From positions 1 to 64,000 of the forward strand of contig CALKWH010000278.1 of assembly GCA_938004375.1 (NCBI GenBank): DNA of 64,000 nucleotides, given 5' to 3'. The notes beneath the pieces were generated by a model, which worked only from the letters and a program-made list of their open reading frames with translations, was not told the DNA's origin and searched no databases. Origin of the DNA: an uncultured Pseudomonadota bacterium. GTDB taxonomy: Bacteria > Myxococcota_A > Polyangia > HGW-17. This document shows positions 28,831-36,892 of the stretch, piece by piece. Position 1 is the first letter of the stretch. The number at the start of each line of letters is the position of its first letter. A program made the translations under genes and the position numbers.

Positions 28831-29501
28831 GGCTGCACCCCCGATCCCTGGCGGAGGTGGTCGATGACGCGAGCGTGGAGCCTGCAGGCCCAGCTCTTGG
28901 AGCGGCCCTTCTGCCGGGCGAACTCGTCGAGGGAATGACCGTCGTGATAGACCGCCCGAACCAGCTCCTGCCACGGCTCGGGCAGCTCCGCCACCTGGGT
29001 GCGGACCCAGGCCAGCTCGCTGCGCCGCTCGACCTCGTCTAACCCCTCGCCGCTGCCGGCGTCGGGGAGCTCGTCGAGGCGCTCCGAGGAGAGGCGGTAG
29101 CAGGTGGTCAACCCCGCGAGGGTGGAGGAGAGGCGATCCACCAACTCGGCGGTGGAGGGGGCCGCGGGACCCCTCTGCAGGGGCAAACTCTTCTCCTGGA
29201 GATAGGAGTTGGCGGTCTCCTCGGCGATGAGCTCGGTCTGGTGCCCGATCTGGAACCACTGGCGGCGCACGCCGTCGAGGATCGCCCCCTTGATCCGATA
29301 GTAGGCGAACGTGGAGAACTGGAAACCGCGCTGCGGATCGTACCGGCGTGCGGACTCGATCAGGCCGATCGTGCCCATGTTGATGAGCTCGTCCACCTCG
29401 ATCTTCCGATGGACCAGGCGATGCACGTCGTTGGCGATCTTCCGGACGAGGTCCAGGTTGCCGTCGACGAGTTCCTGCTGCAGCCGGTCCGGGCGCTCCA
29501 T
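28827..29501 (-). CDS. Alternative sigma-70 factor, FliA/WhiG-like class
   Basis: A 224-residue sigma factor. Region 2 is well kept (ELINMGTIGLIESARRYDP, GFQFSTFAYYRIKGAILDGVRRQ), including the core-binding and -10 melting segments. The region-3 part (about 95-150) is hard to match. Region 4 has a helix-turn-helix at about 180-215 (GHSLDEFARQKGRSKSWACRLHARV). No anti-sigma gene is adjacent; instead it is flanked by PPC-like, V4R-like and cNMP-binding genes. It starts 7 bp after the PPC-like gene. Confidence 0.85.
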   Translation of the reverse strand: MERPDRLQQELVDGNLDLVRKIANDVHRLVHRKIEVDELINMGTIGLIESARRYDPQRGFQFSTFAYYRIKGAILDGVRRQWFQIGHQTELIAEETANSYLQEKSLPLQRGPAAPSTAELVDRLSSTLAGLTTCYRLSSERLDELPDAGSGEGLDEVERRSELAWVRTQVAELPEPWQELVRAVYHDGHSLDEFARQKGRSKSWACRLHARVIDHLRQGSGVQP

Positions 29502-29508
29502 GATCGTC

Positions 29509-30276
29509 TCACCGGTGTTTGAGGGGGCGGGCCTGGAAGCGCCGCGTGCCGTCGGGATCCTCTCCCACCAGATCGAACTGCAGCACCTGCATGCTCAGGC
29601 GGGCCTTGTTCTTGCTGGGCAGCCACACCTCGAGCATGTCGCCGGAGTCGACCTTTTGTACGCGGCAGGAGCCGAACTTGAAGTGCTCGACGATGTCCCC
29701 CGCGCCGGGCAGAGCGAAGCCGTCGTTGGAGACGCCTCCTGCGGCGGCGGCGCTCTCGGAGACGAGGGTGGGCGACTCGGTCTCGGGTTCGGCAGGTGCG
29801 GCGTCCGATGGACCCGGGCTCGGTCGGTCCGCCGCTCCGGCGGACTCGGTGAAGCAGTCCGCCCAGGCGGGGAACAGGAGCTTCGGGTCGGAGCGCTTCA
29901 CGATGAAGACGTCGTCGAAGGCGTCGAGGCGGAACTCGCACGAAAGGAGGCGGGCGGAGACGAGCAGGCCCCCCACGATCTGAAGTCCGGCCGGTCCGGG
30001 GACCTGCAGGGTGGCCATCAGTTGGGTCTCCACCTTGCCGTCGACGTCGGAGACGAAGCCTGTGCAGCGCAGGATGAGCGCCGGCGCGTTCACGACGAGG
30101 GGGACGCCGCGGGGTTCGGTCACCAGGGAGAACCCCTCGAGCTGGCCAGCGAGCTCCACGTGGCCGGACCGGATCCCGTGATCGGTGAACAGCCGCGAGA
30201 AGGCGGTCGGCAGCTCCATGCCACGCGTGAAGGAGCCGACCAGATGACGGACTTTCTGGGTATGGACGCAGAACAA
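29509..30276 (-). CDS. PPC/DUF296-like protein with beta C-terminal domain
   Basis: A 255-residue protein. Residues about 12-130 look like a PPC (DUF296) fold (GSFTRGMELPTAFSRLFTDHG, GVPLVVNAPALILRC, GGLLVSARLLSCEFRL), although the metal-binding His pair of classical members is not obvious. A Pro/Ser/Ala linker follows, then a short beta domain from about 195 (GDIVEHFKFGSCRVQKV) reminiscent of CarD/Tudor-like modules that bind RNA polymerase or DNA. Start is TTG at 30276, with GGAGG just upstream. Likely a regulator acting with the adjacent sigma factor; function unproven. Confidence 0.7.
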   Translation of the reverse strand: MFCVHTQKVRHLVGSFTRGMELPTAFSRLFTDHGIRSGHVELAGQLEGFSLVTEPRGVPLVVNAPALILRCTGFVSDVDGKVETQLMATLQVPGPAGLQIVGGLLVSARLLSCEFRLDAFDDVFIVKRSDPKLLFPAWADCFTESAGAADRPSPGPSDAAPAEPETESPTLVSESAAAAGGVSNDGFALPGAGDIVEHFKFGSCRVQKVDSGDMLEVWLPSKNKARLSMQVLQFDLVGEDPDGTRRFQARPLKHR

Positions 30277-30300
30277 GGGGACCTCCGGGTGCCGGGGGGT

Positions 30301-31401
30301 TCACTCCAGCATCAGGATGCCGGGCAGGTTGTAGCGCTTGACGCACTGCCTGAACTGCCAGCAGTTCGGCCGCTCGAGGCAGTGGTTGGCGTGTACGCGC
30401 TGGGACTTGTGCAGGTGGCGGATGGCCGCGCCCACCTTCTGGTTCCATTCGCTCTCATGCTCATCGAAGAACCGGGCGGATTTCTGGATCCGGGGCACCA
30501 GGAACCGCAGATCGGCGGCGATCTGCTTGGGCACGGCCACCGAGAGGTCGCTGAGGACGCCCTTGATGACCTGCGGGTGCATGGAACGGTAGAAGGCCTC
30601 GTCGTCACCCTTCCTGCGGGCAGCCAGCTCCTCGCGGGTCACCAGTTCATGGATCTGGGCCTCCAGCACGCGCATGCTCTCGAAGAGCTCGGACAGGGGC
30701 TTCTCGGGGAGCTCTTGTCCGGTGGCGGCGAGGAAGCGGGCGACCTCGAGCTCGAGTTGGGCCGCCTGCTCACAAAAGACGGTCAACTTGGAGACCACCG
30801 GATCCTGTGCGAGGAAGGAGCACGTCTCGGGCACGTCCATGCCGCACCCCGCGCGTTTGGCGATGTCCTGGGGGCCGGGTTCGGTCTCGGCGGCCGGGGA
30901 GTCCCCGGGGAGCGGCGCGGGCTTCTCGTCGACGACCTTGTCCCCCATGTCCTCGTTCACCAGGCGCTTGTCCCTGGCCTTCTTGGCCGCGGCCTCGCCC
31001 TCGGCGTCGAGGGAGGGGCCTTCGGGGACGATGAGCTCGGGCGTCCGGTCAGTCTTGGGGTCCTGTTCATCCTCGCCGGGCACGCGGGCCCCGCTGATGA
31101 GGGTCGCCACGGCGGTGATGCCCGCGCCGGGGACGCACTCGGCGTGCTTGCCCACCGGGCACTGGTGCTTCTGCAGGTGCTCCTGAAGCTCGGTGAGGAG
31201 CTTCTCGGCCTCGGTGACCTTGTCCTGGACCCGCTTTTCGAGGTCGGCCAGGGTCTCCTTGGCGCACTGGAGGTTGCGGTCCACCCAGTTTCTCGAGTCG
31301 AGCCGCGAGGGATCCTTCTTCTTGCACCCGGTGAGCGACGGCGTCCACGCGGTCGCAAGGGTCAGCAAAAGAATGATCCACCCCGGGTTCGATCTACGCA
31401 T
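30301..31401 (-). CDS. Lipoprotein of unknown function with coiled-coil parts
   Basis: The 366-residue product begins with a lipoprotein signal (lipobox LTGC, Cys26). The mature part is mostly helical and acidic, with a coiled coil near residues 40-85 (AKETLADLEKRVQDKVTEA), and repeats CxxxxxC pairs (for example CGMDVPETC, CLERPNCWQF). No known domain is recognised. It lies 24 bp from genes on each side in the regulatory operon, so it is a candidate envelope input for that operon. Confidence 0.75.
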   Translation of the reverse strand: MRRSNPGWIILLLTLATAWTPSLTGCKKKDPSRLDSRNWVDRNLQCAKETLADLEKRVQDKVTEAEKLLTELQEHLQKHQCPVGKHAECVPGAGITAVATLISGARVPGEDEQDPKTDRTPELIVPEGPSLDAEGEAAAKKARDKRLVNEDMGDKVVDEKPAPLPGDSPAAETEPGPQDIAKRAGCGMDVPETCSFLAQDPVVSKLTVFCEQAAQLELEVARFLAATGQELPEKPLSELFESMRVLEAQIHELVTREELAARRKGDDEAFYRSMHPQVIKGVLSDLSVAVPKQIAADLRFLVPRIQKSARFFDEHESEWNQKVGAAIRHLHKSQRVHANHCLERPNCWQFRQCVKRYNLPGILMLE

Positions 31402-31425
31402 GGGGGGCTCCTTGAGGCAGGGGTC

Positions 31426-31719
31426 TCAGAACGTGAAGTGCTGCTGGATGTCCGCCGCCATCTCGGAGTGGGACAGCACGGGGCGGTTCGCCTGGGGCGC
31501 GGTCGCGGCGGCGGAAACCTCGCCGGGATTGGCCGGTTCATATTCGTCCACGTAGGGCAGCGGGGGCTGCTCGTCCATCAGCGAGCCGTTGAGGAAGGAG
31601 GAGATGCGGTTCTCCACGAAGGAGCTCATGCTGATGTTGTTCGATTCGCAATAATCGTGAATCCGGTCGTACAGTTCACCGCGGACAGAGATGGAACGAC
31701 GAGTCTGCTGTTTGGCCAT
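31426..31719 (-). CDS. Ribbon-helix-helix regulator
   Basis: A 97-residue protein whose first about 45 residues fit a ribbon-helix-helix DNA-binding fold: basic strand RRSISVRG, helix ELYDRIHDYCESNN, turn, helix MSSFVENRISSFLNG. The C-terminal half is Pro/acidic and probably disordered. First gene of a seven-gene run. I chose the ATG at 31719; ATG 31728 is an alternative. The promoter upstream has direct repeats and a palindrome that suit an autoregulating repressor. Confidence 0.7.
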   Translation of the reverse strand: MAKQQTRRSISVRGELYDRIHDYCESNNISMSSFVENRISSFLNGSLMDEQPPLPYVDEYEPANPGEVSAAATAPQANRPVLSHSEMAADIQQHFTF

Positions 31720-31747
31720 GGGGATCATCAACCTTCCATTGAGTTGA

Positions 31748-31766
31748 ATGGATGAGCGGCATCCAT
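31748..31766. promoter_or_regulatory. Inverted repeat ATGGATG-N5-CATCCAT in the leader
   Basis: Perfect 7-bp arms 31748-31754 and 31760-31766, between the putative promoter and the start of the ribbon-helix-helix gene. Could be an operator or a small leader hairpin. Confidence 0.4.
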
Positions 31767-31772
31767 CCGAAA

Positions 31773-31809
31773 AACCGGAGGTCTTTATAAACGAACCGAA
31801 CCGGAGGTC
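31773..31809. promoter_or_regulatory. 11-bp direct repeats flanking the -10 of the operon promoter
   Basis: AACCGGAGGTC occurs at 31773-31783 and again at 31799-31809, 26 bp apart centre to centre, about 2.5 helical turns. One overlaps the -35 box, the other lies just beyond the -10 box. Layout fits two operator sites. Confidence 0.5.
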
Positions 31810-31811
31810 AA
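31784..31811 (-). promoter_or_regulatory. Sigma-70 type promoter of the sigma-factor operon
   Basis: On the minus strand TTGACC (31806-31811), a 16-nt spacer and TATAAA (31784-31789), about 60 nt before the ATG at 31719. A strong match to the housekeeping consensus. Confidence 0.6.
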
Positions 31812-31851
31812 GCTGAAAATCGTATGTTTGATGGTGGAATAGTTCAGTGGA

Positions 31852-33105
31852 TTACGAACTGGGAGGCATGGGGGGCAGGGCCTGGGCCATCTCGAGTTTT
31901 TTCAGGTAGTCCGGCTTGGAGTAGGGAACCTGGGCGTGCCGCGCGTGATCCTGGTGGGGGAGCTCCTGGGAGGGGGAGACGCGGGGCAGCTCGGAGGTGG
32001 AGTAGGCGTTGCGCGGGCCGGAGTCGGCCTCCCGCTGCCCGTAGGGGGCGGTGGCGGTGTACGGCAGGCTCATCTGGGTCTGCTGCTGCCGGATCGAGGA
32101 GCCGTTGTTGACGAGCTCGTGCTTGGGCGTGGTCTTGGCCGGGGCGACGTTCTGGTCGAAGCCGGTGGCGATGATGGTCACGCGCACCTCGTTCTGGAGG
32201 TTGGGATCGACGACCGAGCCCCAGATGACGTTGGCGTCCTCGTTGGCCACGTCCTCGATGAGCATGGCGGCCTCGGAGATCTCCTGCAGGGAGAGGTTCG
32301 GCGAGCAGGTGATGTTGACGAGCACCCCGGTGGCGCCGTCGATGGACACGTCCTCGAGCAGCGGGGAGGAGATGGCGTTGCGGACGGCCTCGACGGCGGC
32401 GTGGTCGCCCTTGCTGACGCCGATGCCCATCAGGGCGCGGCCCTTGTTGGCCATGACCGAGCGGACGTCCATGAAGTCGACGTTGATGTAGCCGCTCTCC
32501 AGGATGAGGTCGGTGATGCCGCGGGCGGCGTTGAGCAGGACCTCGTCGGCCCGGGAGAAGGCGTCCATCATGCTGATGTTCGCGGACAGCGACAGCAGCT
32601 TGTCGTTGGGGATGACGATCAGGGCGTCGACCTCGTCCTGCAGGGCGGCGATGCCCTCCTCGGCCTGGCGCATGCGGCGCTTGCCCTCGAACCGGAACGG
32701 TTTGGTGACCACGCCGACGGTCAGCGCGCCGGTCTCCTTGGCGATGCGGGCGATCACGGGGGCCGCGCCCGTGCCGGTGCCGCCGCCCATGCCGGCGGCG
32801 ATGAAGATCATGTCGGCGCCGGACACCGAGCCGCGGATGAGCTCGGCGCTCTCCTCGGCGGCCTTGCGGCCGACCTCGGGGTTGGCGCCGGCCCCGAGAC
32901 CGGAGGTGATCTTGTCGCCGAGCTGGATCTTGGTGCCGGCGAGGCTCTTCTCGAGCGCCTGGCGGTCCGTGTTGGCGGCATAGAACTGCACGCTGTCGAG
33001 GTGGTTCGAGAGCATGTTGTTCACGGCGTTGCCGCCGGCTCCGCCGACGCCGATGATCTTGATGCGGGCTTCTCCGGTCACGTTGTCATCCAGGGTGTAA
33101 GGCAT
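31852..33105 (-). CDS. ftsZ: Cell-division GTPase FtsZ
   Basis: Tubulin-like protein forming the division ring. The 417 residues show IIGVGGAGGNAVNNM, NTDRQAL, the tubulin signature GGGTGTGAAPVIA and the catalytic loop in NISMMDAFSRADEVL. The conserved core ends near residue 320. A disordered linker leads to KPDYLKKLEM, which looks like the FtsA-binding tail peptide, here followed by 11 more residues. Start at 33105 has GGAGG upstream; an earlier in-frame start at 33138 lacks one. Located 109 bp after ftsA. Confidence 0.97.
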   Translation of the reverse strand: MPYTLDDNVTGEARIKIIGVGGAGGNAVNNMLSNHLDSVQFYAANTDRQALEKSLAGTKIQLGDKITSGLGAGANPEVGRKAAEESAELIRGSVSGADMIFIAAGMGGGTGTGAAPVIARIAKETGALTVGVVTKPFRFEGKRRMRQAEEGIAALQDEVDALIVIPNDKLLSLSANISMMDAFSRADEVLLNAARGITDLILESGYINVDFMDVRSVMANKGRALMGIGVSKGDHAAVEAVRNAISSPLLEDVSIDGATGVLVNITCSPNLSLQEISEAAMLIEDVANEDANVIWGSVVDPNLQNEVRVTIIATGFDQNVAPAKTTPKHELVNNGSSIRQQQTQMSLPYTATAPYGQREADSGPRNAYSTSELPRVSPSQELPHQDHARHAQVPYSKPDYLKKLEMAQALPPMPPSS

Positions 33106-33214
33106 CGAAATTCCTCCGTATTTATGGGACAGATCCACTCGAGGTGGTCCAGTTCATCAGTCTTCGCACGACAGCTCGACGGACTTCTCAGGCATCGTAA
33201 GAGCTGTGCGCGAC

Positions 33215-34492
33215 TCAGTCAAAAAAACCGCCGAAAAAATCTGCCAACTTCTTGAAAACATTACTGTTTTTCTTCTCGACCTGGCAGGGTTCCAGCCGCC
33301 CCGGATGGCCGTCTCCGTGGGAGGCGGCGTACATGACCACCCCCACCGAGGAGGAGAAGACCGGGTTCCGGGCCAGGTCGAACATCCCCACCGGGAGGTT
33401 GGCCTGGCCGACCTCGACGGGCAGCTCGATGAGCTCCTGGATGAAGGAGCGCAGGGCGCCGAGTTGGGCGGTGCCGCCGGTGATCACGATGGAGTGGGGG
33501 GCGGTCAGATGGATGCCCGCGTAGTGCAGCCGGTTGAGCGCGATGTGCAGGATCTCCGAGATCCGGGCCTCGAGGAGGTGGGCCACCTGGCCATAGGTGA
33601 CCGGCGCGCAGCCGCACAGCAGGCGGGAGTCCACGAGCTTGTCCGGATGCTCGACGTAGGCCGGGGAGGCGGTGCCGCATTTGACCTTGATGACCTCGGC
33701 CTCCTCGCGCAGGCAGCGCAGACCGCCGGCGATCGCCTCGGTGAACGACTGGCCGCCCATGGGGACGACGTCGCAGTAGCGGAGGCGGTCGCCCTCCATC
33801 ATGACCACGTCGGTGGTGCCCGCGCCGATGTCCAGCATCAGGACGCCGAGCTGGCGCTGGCGGGGATGGGTCACGGCCTGGAGCGTGCCCAGCGGGCTGA
33901 AGAAGATGTCGCGCACGACGAGCCCGGCGGCCCGGCACACGCGCTCGACGTTCTGGATCGAGACGCGGGGCACGGTCAGCACCGTGGTCTCGACGTCCAC
34001 GCGCACCCCGGAGCGCCCCACCGGGTCGGCCACCGGATGCCCGTTGACTAGGTACTGCTCGGGAATGACATGGAGGATCGCCTCGTTCTCCCTGAGCGGC
34101 ATGGCCGTCTCGGCGGCCTCGAGCACGTCGGCGATGTCCTCGGCGGTCACCGAGTCGCCGGCGACGGCCACCATTGCGGTGTTCCGATGCATGGCGATCT
34201 CGGGATCGGTGATGCCGACGAAGACCTCGGTGACCGAGAACCCGATGATGTCGACGGCCTCGCCCAGGAGCTTGCGGATCGTCGCCGTGACCGCCTCGAG
34301 GTTGGTGATGCGGCCCGAGGTGATGCCGTGGCACTGGTGATGAACCACCCCGAGGAGCGCGTCGAACCTGCCGTCCAGCGTCTGGCCGATCGAGAGCGAA
34401 ATCTTGTTCGATCCGATGTCCAGCGCGGCGATGTAGTCGATGTTCTCTTCCGGATTGGTCAGGTAGCTCTCATTGGCCTTCATCGCACGCAT
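33215..34492 (-). CDS. ftsA: Cell-division actin-like protein FtsA
   Basis: Tethers FtsZ to the membrane. The 425 residues include ALDIGSNKISLSIG, the 1C domain with GRITNLEAV, LMLDIGAGTTDVV, IVITGGTAQL, and a C-terminal amphipathic helix KKLADFFGGFFD that inserts in the membrane. AAGGAG is 8 nt before the chosen ATG. ftsQ, mur genes and the rest of the dcw cluster are not next to it: the neighbour upstream is a lipoprotein gene and pyrimidine-nucleoside phosphorylase. Confidence 0.96.
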   Translation of the reverse strand: MRAMKANESYLTNPEENIDYIAALDIGSNKISLSIGQTLDGRFDALLGVVHHQCHGITSGRITNLEAVTATIRKLLGEAVDIIGFSVTEVFVGITDPEIAMHRNTAMVAVAGDSVTAEDIADVLEAAETAMPLRENEAILHVIPEQYLVNGHPVADPVGRSGVRVDVETTVLTVPRVSIQNVERVCRAAGLVVRDIFFSPLGTLQAVTHPRQRQLGVLMLDIGAGTTDVVMMEGDRLRYCDVVPMGGQSFTEAIAGGLRCLREEAEVIKVKCGTASPAYVEHPDKLVDSRLLCGCAPVTYGQVAHLLEARISEILHIALNRLHYAGIHLTAPHSIVITGGTAQLGALRSFIQELIELPVEVGQANLPVGMFDLARNPVFSSSVGVVMYAASHGDGHPGRLEPCQVEKKNSNVFKKLADFFGGFFD

Positions 34493-34592
34493 AGGCAAAG
34501 CTCCTTTTTGCGTGTTTCAACGCAAGAAAGGTTTACATGAACCCGGATATGGTTGCGAATTTTACCCCAGTAGGTGTTTTAACGCATTGTTA

Positions 34593-35324
34593 TCATTGAA
34601 TATTTTTCGGAGCTGGAGAGGTCGTTCCGGTCTGCGGCAGGATGACGGTGCCCACCCGCGCGGCTCCCACGAAGATGTCGAGGTAGGAGCGCCCCGTCTC
34701 CTCACTGTGCAGGGGTTGCAGCCGGCCGAGATCCACGATGATCCGTCCGTCGGACGGCAACACGCCCAGCGACACGTGTCCGATCCGGGTGAGCACCTCG
34801 ACCCGGGAGCCCTCCGGTGGCGGCACCTTGCCGCAGGCGAAGTCCGTGCTCTTGACCTCGCGGCGCACGTCCCCGGCCTCCTCCACGGTGGTCCGCTCCT
34901 CGAGCCGCTTCCACAGCCCGTATCCGCCCAGGGCCAGGCCAGGCCCCAGAAAGACGCCGGTGCCCACCGAGAGGTGGATGGCGCGGGCGGTCCCGGTGGA
35001 GTCGCCAAACCCCATGTAGTAAGACGGGATAGAGAGAGCGGCGACCAGGCTCCCCAGGAGCATGTAATAGGCCGCGCCTGGGCGTGTCTGGGTGCGGACT
35101 AGGCTCATCTTTTCGACGTCGAACTGGACGTGGCGGCAGAACAGGATCTCCTCGAACCGGAGGTGGAGGCGGTTTCCGTCGACCTGGTGGTGCACGCGCA
35201 GCTCCCGGCGGATGTTGCGCTGGACCTCGACCTCGTAGTGGAGGTGCCGGTGGCGGGTGGTGACGTAGGAGCGACCGTCGATGCAGGAACCGAGCAGCAG
35301 CAGCGAGAGGAAGATCGGCTTCAT
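34593..35324 (-). CDS. Membrane-associated lipoprotein, unknown function
   Basis: A 243-residue protein with a short lipoprotein signal (FLSLLLLGSC, Cys14). The mature part has a charged N-terminal region, two hydrophobic helices at about 88-108 and 120-140 (YYMLLGSLVAALSIPSYYMG, VFLGPGLALGGYGLW) and a C-terminal beta region (about 185-230). No known domain. It lies between ftsA and the phosphorylase gene on the same strand, with 70 bp to the latter. The start at 35324 is preferred because it begins the signal sequence; its ribosome site is weak. Confidence 0.65.
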   Translation of the reverse strand: MKPIFLSLLLLGSCIDGRSYVTTRHRHLHYEVEVQRNIRRELRVHHQVDGNRLHLRFEEILFCRHVQFDVEKMSLVRTQTRPGAAYYMLLGSLVAALSIPSYYMGFGDSTGTARAIHLSVGTGVFLGPGLALGGYGLWKRLEERTTVEEAGDVRREVKSTDFACGKVPPPEGSRVEVLTRIGHVSLGVLPSDGRIIVDLGRLQPLHSEETGRSYLDIFVGAARVGTVILPQTGTTSPAPKNIQ

Positions 35325-35394
35325 GCCGGACAGGGACAGCGAGGGGCGCCGCCGGTTGCACGAAGTGGATGCGGGGCTCGACATGAAGGCCGGT

Positions 35395-36702
35395 TCATCC
35401 CTCGATGGTCTTGATGACCAGAGGTCCCGGGGTCGCGGGCGTGTCGCCGATGACGTAGGCGCCGGCGATGCGCGCGAGCGCGTCGTCCAGGCCGCGGTCG
35501 TCGTTGTAGTGCACCTCCACGAGGACGTCCCCCGCCGAGACCGTGTCTCCGATCTTCCGGCGCACGAAGAGGCTCACCCCGGGGTCCACGGGGTCGGTGA
35601 CCTGCCGGCGGCCGGCGCCCAGGACCACGCCCGCCATGCCGATGGCGGTGGAGTTCAAGCTCTGCACCACGCCGGACCGATCGGCACGCACCGCTGTGGC
35701 GTGGGCGGCCTTCGCGAACAGGTCCGTACGCTCGACGGCCTCGGGGTTCCCGCCCTGGGCGGCGATCATCTCCTGGAACTTGCGGATGGCCGAGCCGTCG
35801 GCCAGCGCCCGCAGGCAGCGCTCGCGGGCCGAGGCGGGCTCCGGGGCCGCCCCGCCCAGGACGAGCATGTGGGAGGCCATCAGCAGCGTCAGTTCGCGGA
35901 TGTCGGAGGGGCCGCCGCCGCGCAGCACGTCGATGCTCTCGATCACCTCGCAGGCGTTCCCCACCGCCTCGCCCAGGGGATCGTCCATCCGGGTCAGGAA
36001 CGCGGTCACGCGCTTGCCCGCCCGGGCGCCGATCCCGACGAGGGTGCGGGCGAGCTCCTCGGCCTTCTGCTCGGTGGGCATGAAGGCGCCGGTGCCCACC
36101 TTGACGTCGAGGACCAGGGCGTCGATACCCTCGGCGAGCTTCTTGCTCATGATGCTCGAAGCGATCAACGGAATCGAGGGGACGCAGCCGGTGGCATCCC
36201 GCAGCGAGTAGATCTTCCGGTCCGCCGGCGCGAGCTCCTCGGTCTGGCCGATCATGCACACCCCCACCTCCTCGACGATGCGGGCGTAGGCATCCAGGGG
36301 GAGGCGCACGGAGAAGCCCGGGATGGACTCGAGCTTGTCCAGGGTGCCGCCGGTGTGTCCGAGGCCGCGGCCCGAGACCATGGGGACGCGCACCCCGCAG
36401 GCGGCGACCAGGGGGGCCAGCGGGATGCTGATCTTGTCCCCCACGCCGCCGGTGCTGTGCTTGTCGACCTTGATTCCGGGGATGTGGGACAGATCCACCA
36501 CCGTGCCGCTGTGCAGCATGGCGTTGGCGAACCAGCTCAACTCCTCGCCGTCGAGGCCGCGGATGAAGATGGCCATGATCAGCGCGGCCGCCTGGTAGTC
36601 GGGCAGGGCGCCGGAAGTGTAGGCGCCGATGAAGAAGTCGATCTCGGCCTGCGTAAGTCGCAGACCGTCACGTTTTTTAGAGATGATATCTTGAATCAGC
36701 AT
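35395..36702 (-). CDS. deoA: Pyrimidine-nucleoside (thymidine) phosphorylase
   Basis: Splits thymidine or uridine with phosphate to base and (deoxy)ribose-1-phosphate, a salvage step. The 435 residues show the family signature SGRGLGHTGGTLDKLESIPG, the phosphate-binding DKHSTGGVGDK, and GALPDYQAAALIMAIFIRG at the N-terminus. The length and extended C-terminal domain match the Pdp/DeoA group; which pyrimidine it prefers cannot be told. GGAGGAG precedes the ATG at 36702; the open frame upstream is not part of the gene. Divergent from the TPR cluster. Confidence 0.94.
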   Translation of the reverse strand: MLIQDIISKKRDGLRLTQAEIDFFIGAYTSGALPDYQAAALIMAIFIRGLDGEELSWFANAMLHSGTVVDLSHIPGIKVDKHSTGGVGDKISIPLAPLVAACGVRVPMVSGRGLGHTGGTLDKLESIPGFSVRLPLDAYARIVEEVGVCMIGQTEELAPADRKIYSLRDATGCVPSIPLIASSIMSKKLAEGIDALVLDVKVGTGAFMPTEQKAEELARTLVGIGARAGKRVTAFLTRMDDPLGEAVGNACEVIESIDVLRGGGPSDIRELTLLMASHMLVLGGAAPEPASARERCLRALADGSAIRKFQEMIAAQGGNPEAVERTDLFAKAAHATAVRADRSGVVQSLNSTAIGMAGVVLGAGRRQVTDPVDPGVSLFVRRKIGDTVSAGDVLVEVHYNDDRGLDDALARIAGAYVIGDTPATPGPLVIKTIEG

Positions 36703-36807
36703 GAGCGGCGCTCCTCCTCGCGCCTCTTGTAACGGAAAAGGCGGACCATGGAAAGCTGTTTGTCGGATCTGACGGGTCGGTCGGGTCCGGCCCTCCCAGA
36801 AAATGGT

Positions 36808-36836
36808 TTGACGATTCGCCCATTGAATTGTATATA
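36808..36836 (+). promoter_or_regulatory. Strong sigma-70 promoter of the gliding-type cluster
   Basis: TTGACG (36808-36813), a 17-nt spacer and TATATA (36831-36836), about 57 nt before the first ATG at 36893. Near-consensus; probably drives 36893-46875. Confidence 0.7.
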
Positions 36837-36892
36837 TTCGCTGCATCACGTCCGGTTGCCCCGGTCGATGAATCAGAGAGTCGAGAGGTATC

